64,000 nt of DNA from RPQJ01 sp963793675 (lineage in GTDB: Bacteria > Pseudomonadota > Gammaproteobacteria > Steroidobacterales > Steroidobacteraceae). Positions 41,960-52,004 of the stretch are shown here, one piece after another. A program made the position numbers and the translations under genes. The notes beneath the pieces were generated by a model. That model saw only the letters and a list, made by a program, of their open reading frames with translations. It did not search any database and had not been told where the DNA came from. Where the stretch lies: assembly GCA_963793675.1 (NCBI GenBank), contig CAWCBA010000001.1, positions 186,001-250,000 on the forward strand. The letters are read 5' to 3'. Each line of letters begins with the position of its first letter. The first letter of the stretch is position 1.

Positions 41960-42859
41960 ATGCCGATCGCGGAAGGCAACGGGCTCCAGTTCGATTACGA
42001 ATCGTTCGGCGCGCAGGACGCGCCGGCGATTCTGCTGATCCAGGGCCTCGGCATGCCCGCCGCGATGTGGCCCGACGTTTTCGTCGCGACGCTGGTGGCC
42101 GAAGGCTACCGGGTCGTGACGTTCGACAACCGCGATTGCGGCGGCTCGTCGCGCCTGGTGGATGCCGGCGTACCGAACATTCCCCGGTCGATGACGCGTG
42201 CATTGCTGCGCCGACCGGTCAGCGCGCCTTATGACCTTGACGACATGGCGGAGGACACGCGGGTCGTCCTCGATGCGGCGGGCATCGAGCGTGCGCACGT
42301 GGTCGGCGTCTCGATGGGCGGCATGATCGCGCAGGTCTTCGCAGCGACGCGTCCGCAGCGGGTCCGCACGCTGACGTCGATCATGTCGACGACGGGCAAT
42401 CCGCGACCCAGCATCGCGCTCGGCAAGACCCGCGCGCTGCGCGCGTTGTTGCGGCGGCCGCCGAGCAATCCGACCATCGAGCAGGCCGTCGACCACCTGC
42501 TGTTCGTGTTCAGCGTCATCGGCAGCCCGGGCTTCCAGCAACACGCCGCACAGCTGCGTCCGCACTTCGAGCGAGTCGCCCGCCGCGGTTTGTATCCGGC
42601 CGGCACGGCACGGCAGTTGGCGGCGATCCTTGCCTCGGGCGACCGGCGCGAGATGCTGCACGCAATCACGGCACCCACCCTGGTGATCCACGGCGCGGAC
42701 GATCCACTGGTGCGCATCGCTGGCGGACGCGACACGGCCGCGAACATCCGCGGTGCGCGACTCAAGATCATCCCCGGCATGGGTCACGACTTCCCGCCGG
42801 CGCTCATGGCCGGCATCGCGGTGATGATCGCGGAACACTGTCGCTCAGACCACGGCTGA
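41960..42859 (+). CDS. Alpha/beta hydrolase fold protein
   Basis: 299 residues, intact. The nucleophile elbow is GVSMGG. The oxyanion region is ILLIQGLGMPAAMWP, the acidic residue lies in VIHGADDPLVRI and the His in IPGMGHDFPPALM. VVTFDNRDCGGSS is typical of the branch containing aromatic-degradation and non-haem haloperoxidase-like hydrolases. Substrate unknown, cytoplasmic. It starts 13 bases after the FKBP gene on the same strand and its end overlaps the convergent DUF3482 gene by 15 bases. Confidence 0.87.
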   Translation: MPIAEGNGLQFDYESFGAQDAPAILLIQGLGMPAAMWPDVFVATLVAEGYRVVTFDNRDCGGSSRLVDAGVPNIPRSMTRALLRRPVSAPYDLDDMAEDTRVVLDAAGIERAHVVGVSMGGMIAQVFAATRPQRVRTLTSIMSTTGNPRPSIALGKTRALRALLRRPPSNPTIEQAVDHLLFVFSVIGSPGFQQHAAQLRPHFERVARRGLYPAGTARQLAAILASGDRREMLHAITAPTLVIHGADDPLVRIAGGRDTAANIRGARLKIIPGMGHDFPPALMAGIAVMIAEHCRSDHG

Positions 42860-44351
42860 CTTGCCCTGCCCCGTCGACGCGAGCCTGTCGCGAAGGAACG
42901 CCGCGGGCTCCGGATACAGCTGCGCCAGCACCTCGACGAGCAGCCTGAGAACGACGGAATCGAGCTGGGCACTGGACGCGTTATCCAGTCGCATGCCTGT
43001 CCACAGGGTCGCGCGCTCCGCGGCACTCTTTGCGAGCGCGGCGGAGACGACCGCTTGCCACCGCGGCACCGGATCACTCGCGGCGAATTCGCCACGACCG
43101 CGACCGAAATGCGCAACGGCGAGGTAGCGAATGATCGCCGCACCGAGTCGCGCCTCCAGGAACTCGTCTGACCAGCGCACGGTGCCGCCTGCGAGCCCGC
43201 GTTCCTGGTTGTAACGTTGCGTGAGCTTGCGCGCCCCGAGCGCACCGGCGATGCCACCGAGGATCGCGCCCGCTCCGAACGTCAGCCCACCGGCAGCGAC
43301 GTCCGCCGCCAGACCGCCGAGCGCCCCGGTGACGAGGCCGCCCCACAGGCCGGCCTTGTCGGCATCCGGAGGCGCGACGGGTTTCGAACCCCGTCGTGAC
43401 TTGACGCAGGATGTCTTCGCTGGCCGTGCCCGTGAGGCCGTGCAGCGCGACGAGTTCGGCGGTGCATTCGCGCACGGACTCATCGAGACGATCGAGCATG
43501 ACCTGGCGGGCACGGGATTCCTCGACACCGAGCGCGTCGGTCGCACCGCCCTGCAACGCGCGGCTCACTTTGTCCGCGAGCGTTGCGTCCGGCAGTTGCA
43601 CCGTGTCGCGCGCAAGGCCGTGCAATTGCCGGGCAATGACTGCGGCACTGTGCCGGAGCACATCGAGGTCGCGGTCACGCCACGCATCGACGATCCGTTC
43701 GAACGCGGGCCGTTGCCGTTCGTCCAGGCAATCTGCAATGGCATCGAGCAGCGCGTGCTCCTGCAGCCAGCAGCGCGCGAAGGCATCGAAAGTCATTACC
43801 CGGCGCGTACCTGCTGCGTCGTGCCGCCGCAGCACTGCGCTCCACTCGTCGGTCAGCTGCCGTTCGTGCGCGGCGTCGAGGCGGGTACCGACCTGGTTCA
43901 ATAGAACGAGCGTTGGTTTGCCGAGCCAGTCGAGGATGTGCAGTTCCGGCTCGACGTAGCCGGCGGTGGTCGGTTCTTCCGTCGCATTGACGACGTACAG
44001 CACGACGTCCGCCGACTCGCGCGCCGCGCGCATCGCCTGCTGGCTGCACCAGAACGCGCGATCGGTGTAACGGTCCCACACCTGCGACAGGAACCAGCCG
44101 ATCGGCTGGCCACTCGCTGCCAGACGGCGCTGCAGGCGCACGCTGTCGCCGAACCCGGGCGTGTCCCACAACACCAGTTCGTCGCCTGCGGAACTGCGCA
44201 TCAGGACGTGCGATTCGGCCACGTCGGTGACGTGGGCACGGTCCATGACGGCGCCGATGTCACGCCGCAGCAGCGTGCGGGCCAGCGTCGTCTTGCCGAC
44301 GTTGGTGTGCGACAGCAATGCGAGGCTGACGGTCGTCACGGGATCGCTCAC
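42845..44351 (-). CDS. GTPase with DUF3482 C-terminal domain, frameshifted
   Basis: About 501 residues. The GTG start at 44351 overlaps the DUF2868 stop (GTGA). The N-terminal G domain shows a P-loop variant SHTNVGKTTLARTLL, G3 as WDTPGFGDS and a G4-like LVLLNQVGTR. The C-terminal part changes frame near 43390 into AGLWGGLVTGALGGLAADVAAGG, a glycine-rich membrane-like segment, then a helical tail. DUF3482 proteins usually occur beside DUF2868 proteins, as here. The pair's job is not established; membrane-linked GTP-dependent function is inferred. Confidence 0.82.
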
Positions 44352-45890
44352 GCGCCCGCATTCCGGCAACTGCGATGCACCTGATCGACGATCGCCTGGG
44401 GCACCTCGCTCGAGGTCGGGATCGATCCGAGGTCCAGCGTGCACGCCTCGAACCCGTGCGCACGGACGAAGTCGCGCCACGCCGAGCGGCGCTGCTCGAT
44501 CCGGGCCGCGAGCGAGGCATCGCCACCGAGATGGGCGAGGTACGGGGCTTCGTCGACGAGGATGAGCAGTCGCGAGCCGGCCCCGGAGCGCGACCAGCGT
44601 TCACGCGCCCGCTGCAGGATCGCGCCGTGGTTCTCGACCTCGGGCGTGGCCGCGAGGCTGAAGAGCAGGATTTCGAGGTCACTCGCGGGACCGCTTGCCG
44701 ACGCGGCGAATGACTCTTCGTTGCCGTACGCGACCGCAGGCGCAAATTCGATGCGGGTGTCCGGCCCGAATGCGGCACGCAGCACTCGTTGCACGCCTTG
44801 TTCTGAAGGGGCAGCCGGCTGGTAGGCGAAGCACGTCAGCCGCGCCGTCTGCGCGGGCAAGGCGGCATCGCTGGCACCGAGGGTGCGTCGTGCATAGGGC
44901 AGCAACGACTCCGGCGCCGTCAGCTGTTCACCGGCACGCGCTCAGGCGCAGCGTTGCCGTGAGCGCCAGCAGCAAGCGAGGCACGACGACGTAGAGAATG
45001 GCCGTGGCTGCCATGAGGTGAATCCACGGCGCCGCTGGACCGCCGCCCTGGCCGTTGCGCCAGTGCAGTGACGCCACCGCAGCGTCATCCGCGGGCAGTT
45101 CAATGCCGGTGAGTACGGAGGCCGGACCGTAGATCAGTCCGAGCAGTGCTCGAACCTGTGCTGTCGCAAGGAAGGTGCTCTCCCAACCGGCGCGGTACTC
45201 GAGCGCAATGCCGCGCAGATAGAAGCCGGCGATCAGGCCGAGCGCGACGGCTGCCGAGCCGAAGTGAAAAAGACGCTTGCCCTGCCACACGAGCAGCGGC
45301 TGGGCGATGGGCCACCATTCGTCGGAGAAACGACGCAGCGCTGCCGACAGCGGCCGGTGATAGAAAGAAGACTGCTTGATCAGCTTCGCCGCACGCTGCC
45401 GGGTCCAGCGCGCGGGCCATAGGGTCCAGCCGGGCAACAGCGAAGTGGAACCTGTGGCTGGGGCGGGTCGGCGGCGCAGTGACGACACGGCCAGCACTGC
45501 GTAGACGACCAGGTTCCACAGCACCACGCCAAGCAAGGGGAACGCCAGGATTTCGATCCGCACGCGGCTGTCGAAGAGCGACATCGCGAGACCCAGCCCG
45601 AACGCGCCGAGCAGGACGAGCCCAGCCACGCCCGCGAGTTGCGACTCGAGGCTGACCGCCCTGGTAACGACGGGGTGACGCTCCGCCAGTTTCGCCCGCA
45701 ACGCGTCGGCTCTCGTTGCCAGCACCTGCCAGGCGTGAACCGCACGATCACCGTTGCCGGCCGGGTGTCGACGCAATGCGTCGCGCGTCGCGGCCTCGCG
45801 CTCGGCGAGCGGCAGGACCGAGCCGTCCGGATCCTGCTCTTCGACGTTCTTGACCAGCAGGATCGAGCGCAGGGCATTCGCGTCGTTCAT
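44348..45890 (-). CDS. DUF2868 membrane protein, frameshifted
   Basis: About 513 residues from ATG 45890 (NDANALRSILLVKNVEEQD). Membrane helices include AGLVLLGAFGLGLAMSLF and PLLGVVLWNLVVYAVLAV. SDEWWPIAQPLLVWQGKRLF and FYLRGIALEYRAGWESTFL are family hallmarks. Near 44935 the frame shifts: the first frame ends after LRLSACR while the other continues with AGEQLTAPESLLPYARRTL. The C-terminal 185 residues form a soluble domain. It is followed directly by its usual partner, the DUF3482 GTPase. Function unknown. Confidence 0.8.
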
Positions 45891-45995
45891 TCGGCCCAAA
45901 CCACGGTTTTCTTCAGGTTTTTTCCCGGGGGCCAGTCTAGCAAGACCTCGCTGCCGCCAGGCCCGTGGTATTTTGCGCGGCCGAGGAGTCCCGCC

Positions 45996-47870
45996 GTGTT
46001 CCGTCGATTCGAAAGCCTGGTCGAAACCTATCCGGACACCAAGCCGGCCACCCCGCCGCGCGCGTTTTTTGCCTTTCTGTGGCAGTCCACCGCGGGCCTG
46101 CGGCCGTACATCCTGCTGATGACGCTCTGCACCGCCGTTATCGGTGCGTTCGAGGCCATGCTGTTCGCCATGCTCGGCAAGCTCGTCGACTGGCTGGCGA
46201 AGGTCGAGCCCGCCCAGCTCTGGGCCACCGAGCGGCAGAACTTCCTGCTGCTGATCGGGGTGCTGGCCGTCAGCCCGCTGGTCGTCGGACTGTTCGCCCT
46301 GCTCAAGTACCAGGTGCTGTTCGCGAACTTCCCGATGCGGCTGCGCTGGAACTTCCACCGGCTGATGCTCGGCCAGAGCATGAGTTTCTACCAGGACGAG
46401 TTTGCGGGACGCGTCGCGACCAAGGTGATGCAGACGGCGCTCGCGGTGCGCGACGCGTGGCTGACCGCCACCGACATCCTCGCGTTCATCGTCATCTACT
46501 TCGTGACCATGCTCGCGATCGTCGGCACGTTCGACCTGCGCATGCTCGCGCCGTTCCTCGGCTGGCTCGCGCTGTACTCGGTGAGCCTGGTCTTTTTCGT
46601 GCCGCGCCTGGGGAAAGTCGCGGCGGCACAGGCTGACGCGCGCTCACTGATGACCGGACGCGTGACCGATGCCTACACCAACATCGCGACGGTGAAGCTG
46701 TTCTCGCACGCCAGCCGCGAAGCCGGCTTTGCGCGCGCCTCGATGCAGGAATTCATGAAGACGGCCTACGCGCAGGGCCGTCTGGTGAGCGGGTTCGAAA
46801 TCACCAACCACGCGCTCAGCATGGTGCTGATCGCCTCGACCGCCGGAGTGGCGCTGTGGCTCTGGGTACAAGGCGAGGTGGGCGTAGGCGCGGTCGCCGC
46901 GGCGAGCGCGATGGCACTGCGCCTGAACGGCATCGCGCACTGGATCATGTGGGAAGTCGCCTCGCTGTTCGAGCACGTCGGCACCGTCGAGGACGGCATG
47001 CGCACCCTGTCGCGCGCGCACACGGTGGTCGACGCGCCGGCTGCGCAGCCACTGCGCGTCACGCGGGGCGAGATCCGCTTCGATCACGTCACGTTTGCAT
47101 ACGGCGGCAAGCGCGCCGTCGTGGACGACCTGTGCCTGCACATCCGGCCGGGCGAGAAGATCGGCCTGGTCGGGCGTTCCGGTGCCGGCAAGAGCACCAT
47201 CGTCAACCTGCTGCTGCGCTTCTACGACGTCGAGCAGGGCGCGATCCTGATCGACGGCCAGGACATTTCGCACGTGACGCAGGACAGCCTGCGCGCACAG
47301 ATCGGAATGGTCACCCAGGACACCTCGCTGCTGCACCGCTCGGTGCGGGACAACATCGTCTATGGACGCCCTGACGCCGGCGACGACACGATGATCGCAG
47401 CCGCCAGGCGCGCCGAGGCGCACGAATTCATCGCGGGCCTGTCGGACGCCAAGGGCCGGCACGGTTACGACGCGCACGTCGGCGAGCGCGGCGTGAAGCT
47501 GAGCGGCGGCCAGCGCCAGCGCATTGCAATCGCACGGGTCATGCTCAAGGATGCGCCGATTCTGCTGCTCGACGAAGCGACGAGTGCGCTCGACAGCGAA
47601 GTCGAAAACGCGATCCAGCAGAGCCTCTACCGCCTGATGGAAGGCAAGACCGTCGTGGCCATCGCCCACCGCCTGTCCACGATCGCTGCCATGGACCGTC
47701 TCGTCGTCATGGACAGGGGCCACATCGTCGAGGAAGGCGATCACCGCACGCTGCTCGAGCACGGCGGACTGTACGCGCGCCTGTGGGCGCATCAGAGCGG
47801 CGGCTTCCTTGGCGAAGACGCAGACGATGACGAATCCATCGCCACGCCGCGCGCTGTCGCGACGGGCTGA
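45996..47870 (+). CDS. ABC exporter, fused permease and ATPase (MsbA/MDR type)
   Basis: 624 residues from GTG 45996, with GAGGAG upstream. The N-terminal six-helix permease (ILLMTLCTAVIGAFEAMLF and others) is followed by the ATPase domain. Walker A is GRSGAGKST at 393-401, the signature LSGGQRQRIAIARVML, Walker B and following LLLDEATSALD, and the H-loop IAHRLSTIA. It works as a homodimer in the inner membrane and exports a lipid, drug or peptide; which one is not evident. Divergent from the DUF2868 gene. Confidence 0.92.
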   Translation: MFRRFESLVETYPDTKPATPPRAFFAFLWQSTAGLRPYILLMTLCTAVIGAFEAMLFAMLGKLVDWLAKVEPAQLWATERQNFLLLIGVLAVSPLVVGLFALLKYQVLFANFPMRLRWNFHRLMLGQSMSFYQDEFAGRVATKVMQTALAVRDAWLTATDILAFIVIYFVTMLAIVGTFDLRMLAPFLGWLALYSVSLVFFVPRLGKVAAAQADARSLMTGRVTDAYTNIATVKLFSHASREAGFARASMQEFMKTAYAQGRLVSGFEITNHALSMVLIASTAGVALWLWVQGEVGVGAVAAASAMALRLNGIAHWIMWEVASLFEHVGTVEDGMRTLSRAHTVVDAPAAQPLRVTRGEIRFDHVTFAYGGKRAVVDDLCLHIRPGEKIGLVGRSGAGKSTIVNLLLRFYDVEQGAILIDGQDISHVTQDSLRAQIGMVTQDTSLLHRSVRDNIVYGRPDAGDDTMIAAARRAEAHEFIAGLSDAKGRHGYDAHVGERGVKLSGGQRQRIAIARVMLKDAPILLLDEATSALDSEVENAIQQSLYRLMEGKTVVAIAHRLSTIAAMDRLVVMDRGHIVEEGDHRTLLEHGGLYARLWAHQSGGFLGEDADDDESIATPRAVATG

Positions 47871-47894
47871 CGCTCGCCCAGGCCCGGAGGACGC

Positions 47895-49652
47895 ATGCAC
47901 AAGATCCTGTTCGCTCTCATTGCGGGGTTACTGGTGATGTTTCAGCCCATCCAGGCGGCCAGTCTCGCGACCGGGGCCGACAGCATCGGCGCCATCGTCG
48001 GGGACTTCGACGCGTTCAACCGCGCGCAGGATCCGATTCGCGCGGCCCAGCGCGGCGACAAGGAGGCCGCGCGCATCTGGCCCGACAATTCGCCGCAAGC
48101 CATGGCTGCTCGCAAAGCCGCGTACCAGGCTTTCCAGCGCCGGCTGCAGTCCCTGCCCGCCACGGGCCTGGCCGGCGCAGACGAACTCAACCGCGAACTG
48201 CTGATCGACCGCGTGAGCCTCGCGCTCGATGGCTTCGTCTTCGACGAGGAGCGCCTGCCCTTCATCAGTGGCGACGGCTTCTACACGACGGCGGACTACG
48301 CCGCGCTCAACACGCCGCTCGGCGACGAAGCGGCGGCGGCTGCGTGGATCGCTCGACTCGAGGCGCTTCCTGCGTACTACGCACGCGAGACGGAAAACAT
48401 GCGCCGCGGCATCCGCACCGGCATGACCCAACCGCGACGGACGGTTGATAGAGCCATTGCGGACGTGCGCGGCCAGATCGCACAAGCGGACGACAGGACC
48501 CCCCTGCTCGCCCCTTTCCGCAACATGCCGCAGTCGTTTCCGGCGGACCGGCGCGCGGCGCTGGAGGCACGCGCCCGCGGCGTACTGCAGTCGAAAGTCC
48601 GGCCCGCTCAGCAGTCGCTGCTGCGGTTCCTCGAGCAGGACTACCTGCCGGCGGCGCGACCGGACATCGGCATCGGCAGCGTGCCGCAAGGCAAGGAGTA
48701 CTACGCCTACCTCGCACGCCGGCACACGTCGACGACGATGACGCCCGCCGCGATCCATGCGCTCGGCGAACGTGAGGTCAAGCGCATCCGGGCGCGAATG
48801 GATCAGACCATCGCGCAGACCGGATTCAAGGGTACGTTCCAGGAGTTCCTCGCGTCGGTGCGCAAGGATCCCCGGTTCTATGTCGGCGCGGCTGAATATG
48901 GCGAGAAGTGCAGCGAAGTCGCGAAGCGCGCGGATTTCGCCATGCCGAAGTACTTCGGCAAGCTGCCGCGACTCTCCTACGGCGTGCTGCCGATTCCCGC
49001 CGGTCTCGAGAGCAGTTCCAACGGTTACCTGCCCGGCTCACCCGAACAGGGTGTCGCGGGCATGGTGGTCTACAAGCCCTGGATGGCAGAGAAGATGCCG
49101 ACGTTCGGCATACCGGCGTGGGTGCTGCACGAAGGCGTGCCGGGCCACCATCACCAGATTTCGCTGAGCCAGGAACTCACGGACCTGCCCGAGTTCCGGC
49201 GCGCCGACGACGTGACTGCCTACGTCGAAGGCTGGGGCCTCTACTCGGAGTACCTGGGCGAAGAGATGGGGATCTACCGCGATCCGTACGAACAGTTCGG
49301 CCGGCTCTCGCTCGAGATCTGGCGTGCATGCCGGCTGGTGGTCGACACCGGCATGCACGTGATGGGCTGGTCGCGCGAGCGCGCAATGGCCTGCCTGCAG
49401 GAGAACAGCGCGCTCGCACCGGCGGAAATCGAGTTCGAAGTGGACCGCTACATCGCCTGGCCCGGCCAGGCGCTCGCGTACAAGATCGGCGAGCTGAAAA
49501 TCATCGAGCTGCGCCAGCGGGCAGCGACGAAGCTCGGGGCCAGGTTCGACCTGCGCGAATTCCACGACCTGGTCCTGGGCGCCGGGCCGATGCCGCTCGA
49601 CCTGCTCGAAGCCCGCGTCGACCGCTGGATCGAGACCCAGGCGGCGCGCTGA
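47895..49652 (+). CDS. DUF885 family secreted zinc-peptidase-like protein
   Basis: 585 residues, intact. The signal peptide (ILFALIAGLLVMFQPIQA) exports it. The motif HEGVPGHHHQ (His412, Glu413, His418 region) is the metal-binding HExxxGH-type site of DUF885, and ADDVTAYVEGWGLYSEYLGE supplies a further conserved Glu. FEVDRYIAWPGQALAYKIG near the C-terminus is strongly conserved in the family. It probably cleaves peptides in the periplasm, although the biochemistry is poorly known. It starts 24 bases after the ABC exporter, suggesting co-expression. Confidence 0.88.
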   Translation: MHKILFALIAGLLVMFQPIQAASLATGADSIGAIVGDFDAFNRAQDPIRAAQRGDKEAARIWPDNSPQAMAARKAAYQAFQRRLQSLPATGLAGADELNRELLIDRVSLALDGFVFDEERLPFISGDGFYTTADYAALNTPLGDEAAAAAWIARLEALPAYYARETENMRRGIRTGMTQPRRTVDRAIADVRGQIAQADDRTPLLAPFRNMPQSFPADRRAALEARARGVLQSKVRPAQQSLLRFLEQDYLPAARPDIGIGSVPQGKEYYAYLARRHTSTTMTPAAIHALGEREVKRIRARMDQTIAQTGFKGTFQEFLASVRKDPRFYVGAAEYGEKCSEVAKRADFAMPKYFGKLPRLSYGVLPIPAGLESSSNGYLPGSPEQGVAGMVVYKPWMAEKMPTFGIPAWVLHEGVPGHHHQISLSQELTDLPEFRRADDVTAYVEGWGLYSEYLGEEMGIYRDPYEQFGRLSLEIWRACRLVVDTGMHVMGWSRERAMACLQENSALAPAEIEFEVDRYIAWPGQALAYKIGELKIIELRQRAATKLGARFDLREFHDLVLGAGPMPLDLLEARVDRWIETQAAR

Positions 49653-49660
49653 GACCGACG

Positions 49661-50605
49661 TCAGCGTTCGAATTCGACCGTGACGTGCACGAGTTCCTCG
49701 TGCACTGCGAGTGCCGCGCGCACTTCGGCGGCGTGCATCTCCTGCGCCCCGGCCAGATGGACGATGCAGGCGTATTTGCCGCGACCCACCCGCCACACGT
49801 GCAGGTCGCGCAGTTGCGGCGTGCCGGGAAGATCGGCGATGACCTCACGCACCTCCTGCACGACTGGCGAGTCCATTTCAGCATCGAGCAACACGCGACC
49901 CGTGTCACGCAGCAGCCCGACCGCCCAGCGCCCGACCAGCACGGTGCCGACGATCCCCATCACCGGATCGAGCCACGTCGCGCCGAGATATTTGCCACCC
50001 GCGAGCGCGACGATCGCGAGCACGGACGTTGCGGCATCCGCCACGACGTGGAGATACGCCGAACGCAGGTTCAGGTCGTGATGATGCACATGGCCGTGAT
50101 GACCGTGGTCGTGCGCCTGATGATCATGCCCTTGATGTTGATGGCCGGAAGCGTGCCCGGTCGACAGCAGCCAGGCTGACAGCACGTTGACACCGAGCCC
50201 GAGGATGGCGACCGGAATGGCCTCGTCGAAACGGATCGGCGCCGGGCTGAAGAGTCGCGACACCGACTCGATCCCCATGTACGCGGCCACGCCGACCAGG
50301 AACACGGCGCTGGTGTAACCGCCGAGCACCTCGATCTTCCAGGTACCGAATGAAAAGCGCGGATCCTGGGCGTGGCGTCGCGCCAGGTAGTACGCGCCCG
50401 CCGAGACACCGAGCGCCAGTGCGTGCGAACTCATGTGCCAGCCATCGGCCAGCAGCGCCATCGAACCGAGCACCGTGCCCGCGGCGATCTCGACGACCAT
50501 CATCGCGAGCGTGAGCCACATCACCTGGCGCGTGCGGCGCTCGGCCACGGGATTGCTCGTGTCGAAAACGTGGACGTGAGCGTCGTGGCGGCCGGTCGGT
50601 GACAT
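49661..50605 (-). CDS. Cation diffusion facilitator, DmeF-like divalent metal exporter
   Basis: 314 residues from ATG 50605 (SPTGRHDAHVHVFD). Six helices carry metal-site pairs such as LLADGWHMSSHALAL and LHVVADAATSVLAIVAL, as in CDF proteins. A histidine-rich loop (HASGHQHQGHDHQAHDHG, then HHGHVHHHD) lies between helices 4 and 5. The opening DTSNPVAERRTRQVMWLTL matches DmeF-type Co/Ni/Zn exporters. It expels metal ions by proton antiport across the inner membrane. It converges on the DUF885 gene with an 8-base gap. Confidence 0.88.
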   Translation of the reverse strand: MSPTGRHDAHVHVFDTSNPVAERRTRQVMWLTLAMMVVEIAAGTVLGSMALLADGWHMSSHALALGVSAGAYYLARRHAQDPRFSFGTWKIEVLGGYTSAVFLVGVAAYMGIESVSRLFSPAPIRFDEAIPVAILGLGVNVLSAWLLSTGHASGHQHQGHDHQAHDHGHHGHVHHHDLNLRSAYLHVVADAATSVLAIVALAGGKYLGATWLDPVMGIVGTVLVGRWAVGLLRDTGRVLLDAEMDSPVVQEVREVIADLPGTPQLRDLHVWRVGRGKYACIVHLAGAQEMHAAEVRAALAVHEELVHVTVEFER

Positions 50606-50684
50606 GCTGGAACCCGCGTGGTCGCGCGCCGCCCACGGCGGCGCTGCGAAGCGCCGCATTATGCCGCCTTTCCGTCAGTCAGCC

Positions 50685-51914
50685 TCAGCCGGAGATGCCG
50701 CCTTGCAGCGCCCTGGCGATCGTCCACTTGGCGAGCTGGGCCATGTGCACCTCGTCCGGACCGTCCGCCAGTCGCACGAAGCGACCGTAACCGAAGGCCG
50801 TCGGTATCGGCGTGTCCTGGCACAGCCCCATGCCTCCGTGCGCCTGCATCGCGCGATCGCAGACGTCCTGGCACATGCGCGGCGCGACGATCTTGATCAT
50901 CGAAATCAGGTCGGCCGCACCGCGGTTGCCCTCGCGATCCATCTTGTCCGCCGCGGCCAGCGTCAGCAGGCGCGCCTGCTCGATCTCGCAGCGCGAGCGC
51001 GCGATCGCTTCGCGCAGGCTGCCCTGTTCGCTCAGCTTGCGGCCGAACGCCACGCGCGAGTCCGCACGCCGGCACATCAGTTCGAGCGCCCGCTGCGCCG
51101 CGCCGATCAGGCGCATGCAGTGATGAATGCGGCCGGGGCCGAGCCGGCCCTGCGCGATCTCGAAGCCACGGCCTTCGCCGAGCAGCAGGTTCGACGCCGG
51201 CACGCGCACGCCCTCGAGCGCGACTTCACCGTGACCGCTCGGTGAGTGCACTTCGCCGAACACCTTGAGAGGACGGATCAGGCGCACGCCCGGCGCGCGC
51301 CGTGGCACCAGGATCATGGACTGCTGCGAGTGCTTCGGACCGTCGAAGCTGGTCTTGCCCATGACGATCAGGATTTCGCACTCGGGGTGATAGATGTTGC
51401 TCGACCACCATTTGCGGCCCGTGACCACGTAATCGTCGCCGTCGCGGACGATCGAGCATTCGATGTTGGTCGCGTCGGAGGACGCAACCGCAGGCTCGGT
51501 CATCAGGAACGCCGAACGGATCCGGCCTTCGAGCAGCGGGGTGAGCCACTGCGCCTGCTGCTCGGCGCTGCCGTAACGCGCCAGCACTTCCATGTTGCCG
51601 GTGTCCGGGGCGCCGCAATTGAAGATGGTCGAGGCCCAGTCGACGCGCCCCATGAGTTCCGCGAGCGGCGCGTATTCGAGGTTGGTCAGGCCCGGACTCC
51701 ACGGCTGGTATTCGTGCGGCAGGAACAGGTTCCAGAGTCCTGCTTCGCGGGCCCTGGCCTTGAGCCCTTCGACCATGGGCGGCACGATCCAGCGCTTGGC
51801 TGGATCCTGCACGAACTCCTCGTATTCGGCCTCGGCCGGAAAGATGTGCGCCTGCATGAAGTCGTCGACACGGCGCATCAGTTCGCGCGTGCGGGGGCTG
51901 TATTCGAAATCCAT
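50685..51914 (-). CDS. Acyl-CoA dehydrogenase family protein (ACAD10/11-like)
   Basis: 409 residues from ATG 51914. FAD/acyl-binding stretches are FLMTEPAVASSDATNIECS, VTGRKWWSSNIYHPECEIL and the C-terminal MQAHGGMGLCQDTPI. RIHHCMRLIGAAQRALELM and DGPDEVHMAQLAKWTIARA recall the ACAD10/11-type dehydrogenases, which oxidise long or branched acyl-CoAs. The enzyme introduces a 2,3-double bond and passes electrons to ETF. Divergent from a LysR regulator, with a palindromic element between. Confidence 0.9.
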   Translation of the reverse strand: MDFEYSPRTRELMRRVDDFMQAHIFPAEAEYEEFVQDPAKRWIVPPMVEGLKARAREAGLWNLFLPHEYQPWSPGLTNLEYAPLAELMGRVDWASTIFNCGAPDTGNMEVLARYGSAEQQAQWLTPLLEGRIRSAFLMTEPAVASSDATNIECSIVRDGDDYVVTGRKWWSSNIYHPECEILIVMGKTSFDGPKHSQQSMILVPRRAPGVRLIRPLKVFGEVHSPSGHGEVALEGVRVPASNLLLGEGRGFEIAQGRLGPGRIHHCMRLIGAAQRALELMCRRADSRVAFGRKLSEQGSLREAIARSRCEIEQARLLTLAAADKMDREGNRGAADLISMIKIVAPRMCQDVCDRAMQAHGGMGLCQDTPIPTAFGYGRFVRLADGPDEVHMAQLAKWTIARALQGGISG

Positions 51915-51985
51915 GACGGGTGCTCCGCAGTAGGTCCGGCGGTCAGTGTAGGCCCGTCCTGGCATTTCCCTAGTGCAATGTTTTA

Positions 51986-52001
51986 ATGAATAATCATTCA
52001 T
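51986..52001. promoter_or_regulatory. Imperfect palindrome between acyl-CoA dehydrogenase and LysR genes
   Basis: ATGAATAATCATTCAT has 6-base arms around AATC, three bases before the LysR ATG and within the divergent spacer. LysR proteins often bind T-N11-A palindromes beside their own gene, and TGAATAATCATTCA fits. It may be the site that couples the LysR gene to the dehydrogenase. Confidence 0.5.
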
Positions 52002-52004
52002 ACC

